The notes under the pieces are model-generated. The model was not told the origin of the DNA, did not search any database, and saw nothing but the letters and a program-made list of their open reading frames with translations. A stretch of 64,000 nt of DNA. Source: Umboniibacter marinipuniceus (GTDB lineage Bacteria > Pseudomonadota > Gammaproteobacteria > Pseudomonadales > DSM-25080). This document shows positions 21,859 to 31,879 of this stretch, in pieces. The position numbers and the translations under genes were made by a program. The stretch lies in contig NZ_REFJ01000002.1 of NCBI RefSeq assembly GCF_003688415.1, positions 1-64,000 of the forward strand. Direction: 5' to 3'. Each line of letters opens with the position of its first letter. The first letter of the stretch is position 1.

Positions 21859-23691
21859 ATGAAGTGGTTGTACAAACGGTTCGAACGCTGGACCAAGCCT
21901 TACCCAGAGATTGACCATCGTCCTATCCCGTCAAGCCTGTGGGGTTTTTGTCGTCACTTCACGAGAGGTTTTGAACGGCCACTGTTGCTGATGGCGATAC
22001 TAAGCGCAGTGGTTGCAGGCTTCGAGGTCGCGCTATTCAATTTTGTGGGAACGCTCATTGATTGGCTGAGCGTGTATTCCAAGGATGAACTGTTGGCAGA
22101 AAAGGGCGAGTTGCTTGCTTGGTTGGGCGCTTTTATCCTACTAGGAGCACCACTGTTGGTGGGCGTGCATTCATTGCTTTCCCATCAAAGTTTACTGGGC
22201 AACTTTCCCATGGCAATTCGTTGGCAATCGCATCAGCATTTGCTTCGACACGGCATTAGTTTCTATCAGAAGGATTTTGCGGGGCGCATTGCCACCAAAG
22301 TCATGCAGACTTCCTTAGCGGTGCGCGAAGCGGTGATGAAGCTGCTGGATGTTGCTGTGTATGCTTTGGTATATATGTCTGCCATTATTGTGGTATTGGG
22401 GTATGCAGATTGGCGATTAATGCTACCGATGCTGGGGTGGGTTGTTGCGTACGCCGCAATTCTTCGCTGGTATATTCCCAAGTTAAAAAAGGTGTCAATG
22501 GAGCAAGCGGATGCACGCTCGCAAATGACCGGAAGAATTGTGGACACTTATTCCAATATCACCACTGTTAAACTGTTCTCTCACACTGCTCGGGAGACCG
22601 CTTACGCCAAGGAATCCATGGACGGTTTTCTAGTGACGGTTCATAAACAAATGCGTTTGGTGACGGGACTTAACTTTTGGGTTGAAGCGTCTAATTACAT
22701 CCTACTATTTGCTGTGGCCGCGCTGTCATTGCACCTCTGGTTCAATGATCTGCTGGGTGCTGGGGCTATTGCTGTCTCGTTGGCACTGGTCTTGCGGTTA
22801 AACGGAATGGCGCATTGGATTATGTGGGAGGTTTCGAGCCTCTTTGAGAATATCGGTACGGTAGCAGATGGTATGACCACACTCTGTGAACCTCTGCCAT
22901 CGGAGCCGGATCAACCTCAGCCCTTGGAGATTGAAGACGGAGAGATTCTTTTTAATGGTGTGGGCTTTTCCTATGATGATCAGGCGGCGGTGATTGAGGA
23001 TATTTCGCTGCGAATTAGCGGTGGAGAGAAGATTGGCCTAGTGGGACGTTCCGGGGCAGGGAAGTCAACCTTAGTGAATTTGCTATTGGGCTTCTTCAGT
23101 TTGAAGCAGGGTAAGATCTTAATTGATGATCAGGATATCGCCGATATAGCGAAGGACGATTTACGACAGCACATTGGGATGATTACCCAAGATACATCTT
23201 TGCTTCATCGAACTATTCGAGAAAATATCCTCTACGGCAGACCCAACGCGACGGATGCAGAACTCATCGCAGCGGCTAAGCAGGCTCATGCGTACGATTT
23301 CATATCAGGCTTAGTTGATGATCAAGGTAATAGAGGCTTTGATGCCCAGGTAGGTGAGCGTGGCGTTAAGCTATCGGGTGGTCAACGCCAGAGAATCGCT
23401 ATTGCGCGGGTGTTATTAAAAGACGCGCCGATTCTTGTGATGGACGAGGCGACATCGGCCTTAGATTCTGAGATTGAGCAGGCTATTACCGAAAGCTTAA
23501 GCGAATTAATGACAAATAAGACGGTTATTGCCATTGCTCACCGTTTATCAACGATTGCGGCAATGGATCGTTTGGTTGTCATGGATCAAGGGCGAATTGT
23601 TGAGGTGGGAAGCCATCGGGAGCTGTTGGCTAAAGAAGGCCTCTATTATTCGCTTTGGCAGCGTCAGAGTGGTGGCTTTCTGGCGGATTAA
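21859..23691 (+). CDS. ABC exporter, fused permease/ATPase
   Basis: The 610-residue half-transporter has an N-terminal six-helix membrane domain (residues about 40-340) and a C-terminal ATPase: Walker A GRSGAGKST, Q-loop MITQDTSLLH, signature LSGGQRQR, Walker B ILVMDEATSALD, H-loop IAHRLST. All catalytic motifs are intact. It should form a homodimer exporting a lipid, peptide or drug (MsbA/McjD-like type); substrate unknown. It has no neighbouring partner half, which favours homodimerisation. The start lies 24 bases after the terminator, with an AAAGGG ribosome site. Confidence 0.92.
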   Translation: MKWLYKRFERWTKPYPEIDHRPIPSSLWGFCRHFTRGFERPLLLMAILSAVVAGFEVALFNFVGTLIDWLSVYSKDELLAEKGELLAWLGAFILLGAPLLVGVHSLLSHQSLLGNFPMAIRWQSHQHLLRHGISFYQKDFAGRIATKVMQTSLAVREAVMKLLDVAVYALVYMSAIIVVLGYADWRLMLPMLGWVVAYAAILRWYIPKLKKVSMEQADARSQMTGRIVDTYSNITTVKLFSHTARETAYAKESMDGFLVTVHKQMRLVTGLNFWVEASNYILLFAVAALSLHLWFNDLLGAGAIAVSLALVLRLNGMAHWIMWEVSSLFENIGTVADGMTTLCEPLPSEPDQPQPLEIEDGEILFNGVGFSYDDQAAVIEDISLRISGGEKIGLVGRSGAGKSTLVNLLLGFFSLKQGKILIDDQDIADIAKDDLRQHIGMITQDTSLLHRTIRENILYGRPNATDAELIAAAKQAHAYDFISGLVDDQGNRGFDAQVGERGVKLSGGQRQRIAIARVLLKDAPILVMDEATSALDSEIEQAITESLSELMTNKTVIAIAHRLSTIAAMDRLVVMDQGRIVEVGSHRELLAKEGLYYSLWQRQSGGFLAD

Positions 23692-23841
23692 GGGAAGCTA
23701 TTTTTGTCAGGAGCTTGTCAGCGTGCCTGAGTTTATTGTGCTCTCGTAACAGTTTTTTGCCTCGGCCTTAAGTTTGTTTTATGGTCAGTAGTAAATGCGT
23801 GATGCTGAGTTTCGAAAGATGGACTGCTAAACTTTATCATC

Positions 23842-24330
23842 ATGACCCTTCAACGGATTGGAGCGCATAGCATGTCTATGGTTAACGAACCTGCAATGAC
23901 CGCAAATTTTGAGTTATCGGTGGAAATCTCAGCGCCTCTGGGAGAAGTGTGGAGGTCACTGATTGATGATATCGGATTGTGGTGGCCGCCGGAATTTTTT
24001 ACGTCGGATAAGACTAAATCCATTGCTCTGGAACCATTTCCTGGAGGAAGGCTCTTTGAGGACTACGGGGAGCACGGTGGCTTACTTTGGTATCACGTTG
24101 TAGCCATAGAGAAGGAGTCATCACTGTTGCTCTCAGGTTATCTATTACCGCCGTTTGGCGGTCCCGCTGTCACTTCGCTTCGCGTGGCCCTTGCTAAGTC
24201 CTCTTCTGGGGTGATTTTGACTATAAACGATGCCATTTTTGGTGCTGTAGGTGGCTACGACCCCGTTGAGGATTGGCGACTGTTGTTTGAAGGCGGATTT
24301 AAAACCTTCGTTGAACGGCCGAAGCAGTAA
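23842..24330 (+). CDS. SRPBCC (START-like) domain protein
   Basis: The 162-residue protein has a SRPBCC/AHSA1-like pattern: TANFELSVEISAPLGEVWRSLIDDIGLWWPPEFFT, EPFPGGRLFEDYGEHGG, LLWYHVVAIEKESSLLLSGYL, then a C-terminal helix DWRLLFEGGFKTFVE. This helix-grip fold binds hydrophobic ligands or assists chaperones. Several in-frame ATGs (23842, 23872 and later) are possible; the domain begins about residue 21, so a shorter protein is likely. Confidence 0.78.
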   Translation: MTLQRIGAHSMSMVNEPAMTANFELSVEISAPLGEVWRSLIDDIGLWWPPEFFTSDKTKSIALEPFPGGRLFEDYGEHGGLLWYHVVAIEKESSLLLSGYLLPPFGGPAVTSLRVALAKSSSGVILTINDAIFGAVGGYDPVEDWRLLFEGGFKTFVERPKQ

Positions 24331-24428
24331 GTGACTTGGTGTTCTCAGGACGAAAGCCGCAGCGTTAATTCAGTACGAAAGTTATCTCGTCTAACTAATT
24401 TTTTGGATCAAACATTGGAGAGTTCGAA

Positions 24429-24668
24429 ATGGAAATGTCAGAAATTATCTCACTATTCGGTTGGATGTCAGTGATTCACATCATTGTGTTGAGCTCAGCG
24501 AGCCTTCTATTGGTGGCGGCTCGAAAGCCCATAGCGCGGTTGCACTCATCGCTGTTGGGTGTTCCGGAAGCTGAGTTGCCCTCGCTGTATTTTAGTTATC
24601 TAGGACATTACAAGATAATTGCGCTGTGCACGGCCGTTGCGCCATACGTGGCACTGCGCCTGATTTAG
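24429..24668 (+). CDS. small two-helix membrane protein (DUF6868-like)
   Basis: A 79-residue protein with two transmembrane segments (about 9-30 and 59-78) and a central amphipathic loop (RKPIARLHSSLLGVPEAELPSLY). The FGW.....I ... LYFSYLGHYK ... APYVALRLI pattern matches what I recall of DUF6868. Function unknown. GGAG lies 10 bases before ATG 24429. Confidence 0.65.
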   Translation: MEMSEIISLFGWMSVIHIIVLSSASLLLVAARKPIARLHSSLLGVPEAELPSLYFSYLGHYKIIALCTAVAPYVALRLI

Positions 24669-24821
24669 TTAGTCTGGATACTACAAGCCATTCGCGCTCA
24701 GCGCGGAAAGTCTGTGGTATCAAGCGCTGCTTCTAATCTAGCGTTATGATGCAGTCGTTGCTTTGCAGCGCGAAGCGATGGGTTTGCTCAAGCTAATTAT
24801 TACGGAAAAGTACATTTAATA

Positions 24822-26015
24822 ATGCGAAGACATTTACTGCTTAAAGAACTATCTATCGCCAGCCTATGGGCTCTCACTGTTACCTCGCAGGCGGCTTTCG
24901 GCTTTGAAGCACAAAGCTCGGCGGGGTCATCCAGTGCTGTTAGTGCTAGTGTACCTAGTCAGTCTGAAGAGCATGGAAGTGCTGGTTACGAAGAGGCTGA
25001 GAAAACAGAAGGAGCTGTAACGACTGACGAGATTGAAGTAAATGAAGAGTCCCCCTGGTTATTAACGCCAACTCTGTCCAGCGACCCAAAAATGGGGAGT
25101 TCCATAGGATTTCTCGCCGGTTACGTCCATTATTTTGATGAGGCGTCGCCGTCTTCAATTATTGGCTTAACAGGTAGTTATAGTGATACTGATTCGTCGG
25201 TTCAGGGGGCATTTGCCTCCACCTATTTTGATAAGGACCGTCAACGTCTGCAAGCCGCTTACGTGACTATGAAGATTGAAAATGATTACCAAGATTACCT
25301 GGGTACGGGATTAGATGTCCGCACAACCGATGAAGCATCGCTGTCATTCCTGCGCTATTTACGTCGAGTTTCCAGTAGTTGGTTTCTAGGCGGGCAGGCT
25401 ATTCATGCGGATTACTCCATTACCGGCAGAGACGCATTCTCTCAGGCGATATTAAAGCTATTTGGTATTGATGGGTTTAATGGCACCGCGGTAGGGTTGG
25501 TCGCTGAGCGGGACTCACGAGACAACGTTAATAATCCTCAGTCTGGAAGCTATTTTCAAGTGACCAACACCCAGTACCTCGAGGCGCTTAATGACGACCT
25601 TGAATTTGGGGTTTGGCAAGCGAAATATTCTCGCTTTGACCCGATCAATGATGATCATCTCATCGCCACCCAGCTAACTGGGCGATATACCAATGATGCC
25701 CCTAAGGCCGCTTATAGCTCGGTAAGATTGCGTGGTTATACCGTGGGGGAGTATTTGGCGCCTCATAATATGAGTGTTGAAATTGAGGATCGTATTAAAT
25801 TGTCTAGTAGATGGGGCGCTACGGTTTTCGCTGGGGCAACCTGTCTCTTTGGTGATGGTGAAGACTGCGGTGACACAAGCAATTGGTTTCCAATGGTCGG
25901 GGCGGGTGTTACCTACCTGCTAAAGCCTTCTGAGGGCATGGTTGTTCGTCTAGAGGGCGCCAAAGGTCAGGATGATAGCTATGGGGTGTATTTACAGTTT
26001 GGCAATTCGTTTTAG
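24822..26015 (+). CDS. BamA/TamA-type surface antigen beta-barrel protein
   Basis: The 397-residue protein has a signal peptide (residues 1-28), a low-complexity Ser/Glu-rich linker (30-75), then an Omp85-type C-terminal barrel: TPTLSSDPKMGSSIGFLAGY, RDSRDNVNNPQSGSYFQV, YSSVRLRGYTVGEY (the Omp85 lid-loop-like R-G-Y), ending LQFGNSF with terminal Phe. There are no POTRA domains, so it is unlikely to assemble other proteins; an adhesin- or patatin-like-associated barrel is possible. Function unknown. Confidence 0.78.
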   Translation: MRRHLLLKELSIASLWALTVTSQAAFGFEAQSSAGSSSAVSASVPSQSEEHGSAGYEEAEKTEGAVTTDEIEVNEESPWLLTPTLSSDPKMGSSIGFLAGYVHYFDEASPSSIIGLTGSYSDTDSSVQGAFASTYFDKDRQRLQAAYVTMKIENDYQDYLGTGLDVRTTDEASLSFLRYLRRVSSSWFLGGQAIHADYSITGRDAFSQAILKLFGIDGFNGTAVGLVAERDSRDNVNNPQSGSYFQVTNTQYLEALNDDLEFGVWQAKYSRFDPINDDHLIATQLTGRYTNDAPKAAYSSVRLRGYTVGEYLAPHNMSVEIEDRIKLSSRWGATVFAGATCLFGDGEDCGDTSNWFPMVGAGVTYLLKPSEGMVVRLEGAKGQDDSYGVYLQFGNSF

Positions 26016-26125
26016 ATGGTAGGTGTTGAGCCGATTACCTCTATGTCGCCTAATAGCCGAACGACGCATCGCTACCTCATAAATTGAAATGGTGAGTTGA
26101 AACCTATGAGTAGGAGGTCGTAGCA

Positions 26126-27160
26126 GTGAGCAAATTGATTGTTCCAAAATCATTACTTAGCGCTCAACTTGCCGGGGTTGGTGAAGATTCAGCGCTCGCA
26201 AAGTCGTTACTACTTCAAGCAGGCTTAGCGAGTGATACCTTGGAGAGCCTCGACGGGTCGATCACGCTCGCGCAATATTCGCATATTCTTACCCTGCTAT
26301 TTCAAACCCTTGATGATGAAGCTGGTGGTTTTTTGTTGAAACCAATGCGCCTTGGCTCATTTGATCTGATGTGCCATGGCTTGATGGGCGCTGAGGATTT
26401 AGGCGCGGCCTTAGTGCGCCTAGCTCGATTTTCTCGAGTCCTATCGGAGGAGCTAAGCTATCGTTTATGGGAGTTTGAAGAGGAAGTATTTTTCGAGATT
26501 AACTACCGTAATGAACAGCAAAAACAGAGTAGTTTCTTTCTCAGCGCCATAGCCACAATCTGTATGCGACTTTGGTGTTGGCTAGTGGATCAGCCGTTGT
26601 TATTGCATCGTGTAGAGTTTAGCTTTGAACAGCCTCCGTTTAGCGACGAACTCGAGGCAATCTTTAGCACTGGTATTAGCTATGGTAAAGCAACCACTCG
26701 CTTAGTGATGCCCAGTGATTATTTGCGCTATCCACTGCGCCAAAACCAGGCATCATTGAAAACTTTCCTTGAAGCCGCACCGCTTTCGCTGCTAACGCAA
26801 TATCGTAAAGATGATTCGTTTACGGCGCAGCTAAACGGTTGCATGAGTGCGTTGATTGAATCGGGTGTGCGATTTGCCGATATTCGTTTTGAACACATTG
26901 CGAGCGAATTATCATTGCCGCCACACACGCTACGGCGACGCTTAAAAGATGAGTCTCAGAGTTTTCAGTCGCTCTATGATAACTACCGACGCCGAACTGC
27001 AATGGCTTGGCTCCAAAACCGCGACGAGCCTTTGGCGATAATTGCTGAAGAATTAGGATTCAGCGAGCCAGCGGCTTTTCATCGTGCCTTTAAACGCTGG
27101 ACGGGCCAATCACCTAGTAGCTATCGGAAATCACTACTCAGCGGGACCTCGTCGGTCTAG
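26126..27160 (+). CDS. AraC family transcriptional regulator
   Basis: The 344-residue protein has an N-terminal arabinose-binding-like (OruR/ArgR-type) ligand domain (residues about 15-195) and a C-terminal AraC double helix-turn-helix (240-335): IASELSLPPHTLRRRLKDESQSFQSLYDNYRRR, then LAIIAEELGFSEPAAFHRAFKRWTGQSPSSYRK. It lies upstream of and on the same strand as the acyl-CoA operon starting at 27400 and is probably its activator. GTG 26126 has AGGAGG upstream. A 25-bp direct repeat in the intervening gap is the likely binding site. Confidence 0.9.
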   Translation: MSKLIVPKSLLSAQLAGVGEDSALAKSLLLQAGLASDTLESLDGSITLAQYSHILTLLFQTLDDEAGGFLLKPMRLGSFDLMCHGLMGAEDLGAALVRLARFSRVLSEELSYRLWEFEEEVFFEINYRNEQQKQSSFFLSAIATICMRLWCWLVDQPLLLHRVEFSFEQPPFSDELEAIFSTGISYGKATTRLVMPSDYLRYPLRQNQASLKTFLEAAPLSLLTQYRKDDSFTAQLNGCMSALIESGVRFADIRFEHIASELSLPPHTLRRRLKDESQSFQSLYDNYRRRTAMAWLQNRDEPLAIIAEELGFSEPAAFHRAFKRWTGQSPSSYRKSLLSGTSSV

Positions 27161-27189
27161 CCCTAGATTCTAAGGCCACCCCATAGCTG

Positions 27190-27239
27190 CACACATAGTC
27201 TGTCTATTCCTTGCCACACATATTCTGTACATTCCTTGC
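27190..27239 (+). promoter_or_regulatory. 25-bp direct repeat, candidate AraC-type operator
   Basis: CACACATA.TCTGT..ATTCCTTGC occurs twice head to tail (27190-27214, 27215-27239) with 3 mismatches. It sits in the 239-base gap between the AraC-type gene and the catabolic operon. AraC proteins bind direct repeats, so an activator site is plausible. The distance to ATG 27400 leaves room for a promoter. Confidence 0.6.
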
Positions 27240-27399
27240 CGCCCTTTTTTGATTGGTACATGCCACCTGTTTATTGGCTGTTAATTTGGGTGTGAGTTGA
27301 AGATTGTAAATTTCAGTCAATTGTTTGTTATCTCACATCATTGAGAGGCTGGTGCCGAGGTCGTATGGTAGGTCTATCAATTAGAAGTGAGACTCTACT

Positions 27400-28602
27400 A
27401 TGGAAGCGTATATTTACGACGCAATTCGAACTCCTCGAGGCATTGGAAAGGCCAAGGGTTCATTGCATGAGGTTAAACCCGTCACACTGGTCGCGGACCT
27501 GCTAAATCATCTTCAACAGCGTAATGGCTTTGCGACCGAAACCATCGATGATGTGGTGCTAGGCTGTGTGTCCGCCGTGGGCGATCAGGGGGCGAATATC
27601 GCCAAGTCTGCGGCACTCTTAGCTGGTTGGGATGATGATGTTGCTGGTGTGACGCTGAATCGTTTTTGTGCCTCGGGGCTTGAGGCGGTAAACCTCGCCG
27701 CGATGAAAGTGAAGTCTGGCTGGGAAGAATTGGTGGTTGCCGGTGGCGTTGAATCAATGTCTCGCGTCAAGATGGGCTCGGATGGCGGCGCTTGGGCGCT
27801 GGATCCCGAGACCAACATGAAAACGGGCTTCGCTCCGCAAGGGATTGGTGCGGACTTAATTGCCACCTTGGGCGGGTATGATCGCGCTGCGGTGGATGAG
27901 TTTGCGGTGAGATCTCATAAGCGTGCTCACCAAGCTTGGGAGCGCGGTGCGTTTGATCACTCAGTTATCCCGGTAACAGATCGCAATGGTGTAACCATTC
28001 TGGCGCGTGACGAACTTATTCGCCCAGAAGCGAGCAGCGAATCACTGGCTGCTCTGAAAGCTTCCTTTGCGGGAATGGGCGATATGGGCTTTGATCGCAT
28101 TGCCCGTGCTCGCTATCCGCAGGTCGAAAAAATTGATCATGTGCACACGCCCGGCAATGCATCGGGAATCGTGGATGGCGCCGCGCTTGTTTTAGTGGGC
28201 TCAGCGGAAGCGGGTGCCCGGATGGGTATTCGGCCGAGGGCTAGAGTTGTTTCAACCGCCTTGGTGGGAACTGAGCCTACCATCATGCTCACAGGGCCTT
28301 CTCCGGCCGCTAACAAGGCACTGGCAAAGGCGGGTATGACCATTGAAGAAATCGATTTGTTTGAAGTGAATGAAGCCTTTGCTTCGGTGGTTATGCGCTT
28401 CATGGACGAACAAGGGATTTCCGCCGATAAGGTAAATGTCAATGGTGGCGCGATTGCGATGGGTCATCCGTTAGGCGCTACGGGAGCGATGATCCTAGGG
28501 AGCCTGATTGATGAGTTAGAAGCTCGACAGCAACGCTTCGGAATGGCCACGCTCTGTGCCGGTGGCGGTATTGGTATTGCCACGATTGTTGAACGTCTTT
28601 AG
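27400..28602 (+). CDS. acetyl-CoA C-acyltransferase (thiolase)
   Basis: The 400-residue thiolase has all catalytic residues: Cys90 ([11 protein letters not shown]), His356 ([15 protein letters not shown]) and Cys386 ([10 protein letters not shown]). It should cleave a 3-ketoacyl-CoA with CoA in the last step of beta-oxidation; acetyl-CoA acetyltransferase activity is the alternative. It is first in an operon with the FadB/J-like gene 9 bases downstream, the usual pairing. Expression probably depends on the AraC-type regulator upstream. Confidence 0.93.
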   Translation: MEAYIYDAIRTPRGIGKAKGSLHEVKPVTLVADLLNHLQQRNGFATETIDDVVLGCVSAVGDQGANIAKSAALLAGWDDDVAGVTLNRFCASGLEAVNLAAMKVKSGWEELVVAGGVESMSRVKMGSDGGAWALDPETNMKTGFAPQGIGADLIATLGGYDRAAVDEFAVRSHKRAHQAWERGAFDHSVIPVTDRNGVTILARDELIRPEASSESLAALKASFAGMGDMGFDRIARARYPQVEKIDHVHTPGNASGIVDGAALVLVGSAEAGARMGIRPRARVVSTALVGTEPTIMLTGPSPAANKALAKAGMTIEEIDLFEVNEAFASVVMRFMDEQGISADKVNVNGGAIAMGHPLGATGAMILGSLIDELEARQQRFGMATLCAGGGIGIATIVERL

Positions 28603-28611
28603 GAGTTAGTC

Positions 28612-30750
28612 ATGTCTAGTATTCAGATTAAGCAGTTAGAAAATGAGATCGTTCAGCTCATACTCGACAATCCGAACGGTTCCAGCAACCTAATGAATCA
28701 GGCGTTTACGGCTGACTTTATTGCCGTTGTCGAAACACTCAAGTCCACGCCGTTTCGCGGTATCGTGATTACTTCGGCGAAGAAGACCTTCTTCGCGGGT
28801 GGGGACCTAAGTGAGTTGATCCAAGTTGATCGCACTACGGCGGCCCAGAGCTATGAGGGTGTGCAGGCTCTAAAGCTGGCCATGCGTTGGTTGGAAACTT
28901 GCGGCAAGCCGGTAGTGGCATGTATCAACGGTGCAGCATTGGGTGGCGGTTTAGAACTGGCTCTGCATTGCCATCACCGCATCGCGGTTACTAAAGGGGT
29001 TAGCCTGGGGCTGCCTGAGGTGACATTAGGGCTACTTCCCGGCGGCGGCGGGGTAGTCCGTTTAACGCGGCTCTTAGGGCTTCAGGCGGCAATGCCCTAT
29101 CTGTTAGAGGGTAAGCAGTTTAAACCAGCCAAAGCATTGGAGTTGGGGCTTGTTGACCAGTTGGTGGAGCACCAAGATGAACTATTGCCGCAGGCGATGG
29201 GCTTTATTCTCGCCACGGAAGGTGAGGTGAAACAGCGCTTTGACCAAAAGGGCTATCGGGTGCCTGGCGGCAAGCCCTCTCACCCCAGTGTTGCTGGGCT
29301 ACTTCCTATCGCGCCAGCAATGATCAGGTTGAAGACCAAGGGTGTGATGCCGGCGCCGGAGGCCATCTTGAGTGTTATGGTGGAAAGCTTACAGGTAGAT
29401 GTTGATGCAGCCGATCGCATTGAGTCACGCTATTTTGTTGAGCTTGCCAGCGGCGCGGTCGCCAAGAATATGATCAATACCTTTTGGTTTCAGCTCAATG
29501 CACTCAAGTCAGGGGCCTCAAGGCCGGCTGTTGAACAACGTTTTAGTTGTCAGAAGTTGGGTGTTTTGGGGGCCGGCATGATGGGGGCTGGCATAGCCTA
29601 CGCGGCGGCGAGTAAAGGTATTCAGGTGGTACTCAATGACGTGTCCGATGAAGCCGCAGAGCAGGGCAAGGCCTACACCGCAAAACTCTTGAGTAATAAA
29701 GTAGCTAAGGGTTACCTGAGTGAGGAGGCGGCCACGCAGGTGTTAGCGGCTATTAAGGCAACAAGCGATACGAAGGAGTTAGCCGCCTGTGACTTGATCA
29801 TTGAAGCGGTTCCCGAAGTACGTGCGCTAAAAGCCGAGGTGACTCAACGTGCTATTGCGAGCGCCGGAGAGGAGGTGCTCTTTGCCTCGAATACCTCAAC
29901 GCTCCCGATTACCGGTCTAGCCAAAGCATCGCCACGGGCTGATCGCTTTATTGGGCTTCATTTCTTCTCGCCGGTCAACAAAATGCCGCTAGTAGAAATT
30001 ATTCGCGGCGAGCATACCTCCGATGAAACCTTGGCACAGGCGTATGATTTCGTGCAGCAGATTGCGAAGACTCCGATTGTGGTCAACGATAGCCGGGGCT
30101 TCTTCACATCTAGAGTCTTTGGCACTTTCACTCAAGAGGCGATGACCATGATTGCCGAAGGCGTTCCCGCAGCAGTGATTGAAAACGCGGCCTACGAAGC
30201 AGGCTTTCCAGTGGGGCCCTTAGCTATCATTGACGAAGTGTCGCTCACACTGATTCAGAAGGTTCGTGCGCAAACTGAAGCGGATATGGCGGCACTAGGG
30301 GATGTCTATCTCACTACGCCAAGTGACCAGGTGCTTGACGCAATGATTGAGCAGGGTCGCTGTGGCAAAGCCGCAGGCGCTGGTTTTTACGAGTATTCAG
30401 AGGGCGCCAAGCAGTTATGGGGCGGGCTAGCTACGACCTTTAGCAATCAACCCCCAATCCCATTTGCCGACGTTAAGGATCGTCTGCTCTATCGTCAAGC
30501 GTTGGAGGCCGTTCGCGCGCTTGACGAAGGTGTGATCAATTCGGTGGGTGACGCCAATATTGGTTCCATCATGGGAATTGGCTTCCCGCCGTGGACCGGC
30601 GGAGTCCTTCAGTTCGTGAATCAACATGGCTTAGCTCAGTTTGTAGAGCGAGCCGATGAATTAGCACAGGGTTATGGCGCAGGCTTTAGCGTCCCAGCAA
30701 GTTTAAGAGAGCGGGCAACCGACAACAGGGAGTATCAAGATGAAGCGTAA
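28612..30750 (+). CDS. fused enoyl-CoA hydratase/3-hydroxyacyl-CoA dehydrogenase
   Basis: The 712-residue protein is FadB/FadJ-like. The N-terminal crotonase domain (1 to about 190) has the oxyanion loops FFAGGDLSEL and GAALGGGLELALHCHHR and ends with LPGGGGVVRL. The NAD-binding dehydrogenase (GAGMMG, 320-325; SNTS; HFFSPVNKMPLVEII) and C-terminal domains follow. It performs hydration and oxidation of enoyl-CoA. It overlaps the next gene by 11 bases. GGAG at about 28602-28605 is its ribosome site. Confidence 0.93.
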   Translation: MSSIQIKQLENEIVQLILDNPNGSSNLMNQAFTADFIAVVETLKSTPFRGIVITSAKKTFFAGGDLSELIQVDRTTAAQSYEGVQALKLAMRWLETCGKPVVACINGAALGGGLELALHCHHRIAVTKGVSLGLPEVTLGLLPGGGGVVRLTRLLGLQAAMPYLLEGKQFKPAKALELGLVDQLVEHQDELLPQAMGFILATEGEVKQRFDQKGYRVPGGKPSHPSVAGLLPIAPAMIRLKTKGVMPAPEAILSVMVESLQVDVDAADRIESRYFVELASGAVAKNMINTFWFQLNALKSGASRPAVEQRFSCQKLGVLGAGMMGAGIAYAAASKGIQVVLNDVSDEAAEQGKAYTAKLLSNKVAKGYLSEEAATQVLAAIKATSDTKELAACDLIIEAVPEVRALKAEVTQRAIASAGEEVLFASNTSTLPITGLAKASPRADRFIGLHFFSPVNKMPLVEIIRGEHTSDETLAQAYDFVQQIAKTPIVVNDSRGFFTSRVFGTFTQEAMTMIAEGVPAAVIENAAYEAGFPVGPLAIIDEVSLTLIQKVRAQTEADMAALGDVYLTTPSDQVLDAMIEQGRCGKAAGAGFYEYSEGAKQLWGGLATTFSNQPPIPFADVKDRLLYRQALEAVRALDEGVINSVGDANIGSIMGIGFPPWTGGVLQFVNQHGLAQFVERADELAQGYGAGFSVPASLRERATDNREYQDEA

Positions 30751-31879
30751 GTTATTTGACAGTGATCATGAGCAGTTTCGTGCCAGCGTTCGAAAGTTTT
30801 TAGCCGAAGAAGCGGCGCCTCATAGAGAGGCGTGGGAAAAGGACGGCCAAGTCAGTCGCGAAATTTGGCGGCGTGCCGGCGAACTTGGCATGCTGTGTCC
30901 CACCATTCCTGAAGAGTATGGCGGCGTGGGTGTAGACTTTCGCTACAACGTAATTGTTGATGAGGAGGTAGCGCGTTGCGGTGTGTCAGGTCTGGGCTTT
31001 GGGCTTCATAGTGATATTTCAGTACCCTATCTATTAGCTTATGGGACTGAAGCACAGAAGCAAAAATATCTTCCAGGTTGTATTGATGGCTCAATTATCA
31101 CGGCTATCGCAATGACTGAGCCGGGCACCGGATCCGATCTTCAAAGTGTTAAAACCTTTGCTAGAAAGGAAGGCGATGAGTTTGTGCTCAACGGTTCGAA
31201 AACCTTCATTACGAATGGTCAGATGGCAGATCTCGTCTTTGTGGTTGCCAAAAGTGGCGATGGTGAAGGTGCAAAAGCTGTCAGCCTATTCCTTGTTGAA
31301 GCTGGCACGCCGGGATTCACCAAGGGTAAGAACTTAGAGAAGATTGGTTTAAAGTCTCAGGATACCTCGGAGTTATTCTTTCAGGACGTCCGAATTCCGG
31401 CTGACAACCTGCTGGGTGAAGCGGGGATGGGCTTCATTTACTTAATGCAAGAGCTGTCTCAGGAACGGCTTTCTGTCGCGGTGGCTGCGGTAGCGGTTAG
31501 CGAGTGGATTCTGGAAGAAACCGTTAATTATGTCAAAGAGCGTCATGCCTTTGGCCGGCCTATTGCCGCACTTCAAAATACCCAGTTCAAGCTCGCAGAG
31601 CTTTCAGCGGAGGCGACTCAAGCGAGGATATTTGTAGACTATTGCCTGGAACAACATTTGGCTGGGGAGCTAGATCAAGTTCTCGCTGCAAAATTAAAAC
31701 TACTTACCACCGACCTACAGTGCAAATTAGTGGATGAATGTCTTCAGCTACATGGGGGCTATGGTTATATGTGGGAATACCCAGTCGCACGGGCGTTCGC
31801 TGACTCTCGCGTGCAAAAGATTTACGCTGGAACGAACGAAATTATGAAGCTGATTATTGGCAGAACACTCATCTCATGA
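30740..31879 (+). CDS. acyl-CoA dehydrogenase
   Basis: The 379-residue FAD enzyme shows the ACAD signatures: AMTEPGTGSDLQS (FAD/substrate loop), TFITNG, and the C-terminal QLHGGYGYMWEYPVARAFADSRVQKIYAGTNEIMKLIIGR. The catalytic Glu is expected in the YAGTNEI region. It introduces the first double bond in beta-oxidation; chain length or branched specificity is not evident. It overlaps the preceding gene by 11 bases and the next by 4 (ATGA), so the genes are translationally coupled. Confidence 0.94.
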   Translation: MKRKLFDSDHEQFRASVRKFLAEEAAPHREAWEKDGQVSREIWRRAGELGMLCPTIPEEYGGVGVDFRYNVIVDEEVARCGVSGLGFGLHSDISVPYLLAYGTEAQKQKYLPGCIDGSIITAIAMTEPGTGSDLQSVKTFARKEGDEFVLNGSKTFITNGQMADLVFVVAKSGDGEGAKAVSLFLVEAGTPGFTKGKNLEKIGLKSQDTSELFFQDVRIPADNLLGEAGMGFIYLMQELSQERLSVAVAAVAVSEWILEETVNYVKERHAFGRPIAALQNTQFKLAELSAEATQARIFVDYCLEQHLAGELDQVLAAKLKLLTTDLQCKLVDECLQLHGGYGYMWEYPVARAFADSRVQKIYAGTNEIMKLIIGRTLIS

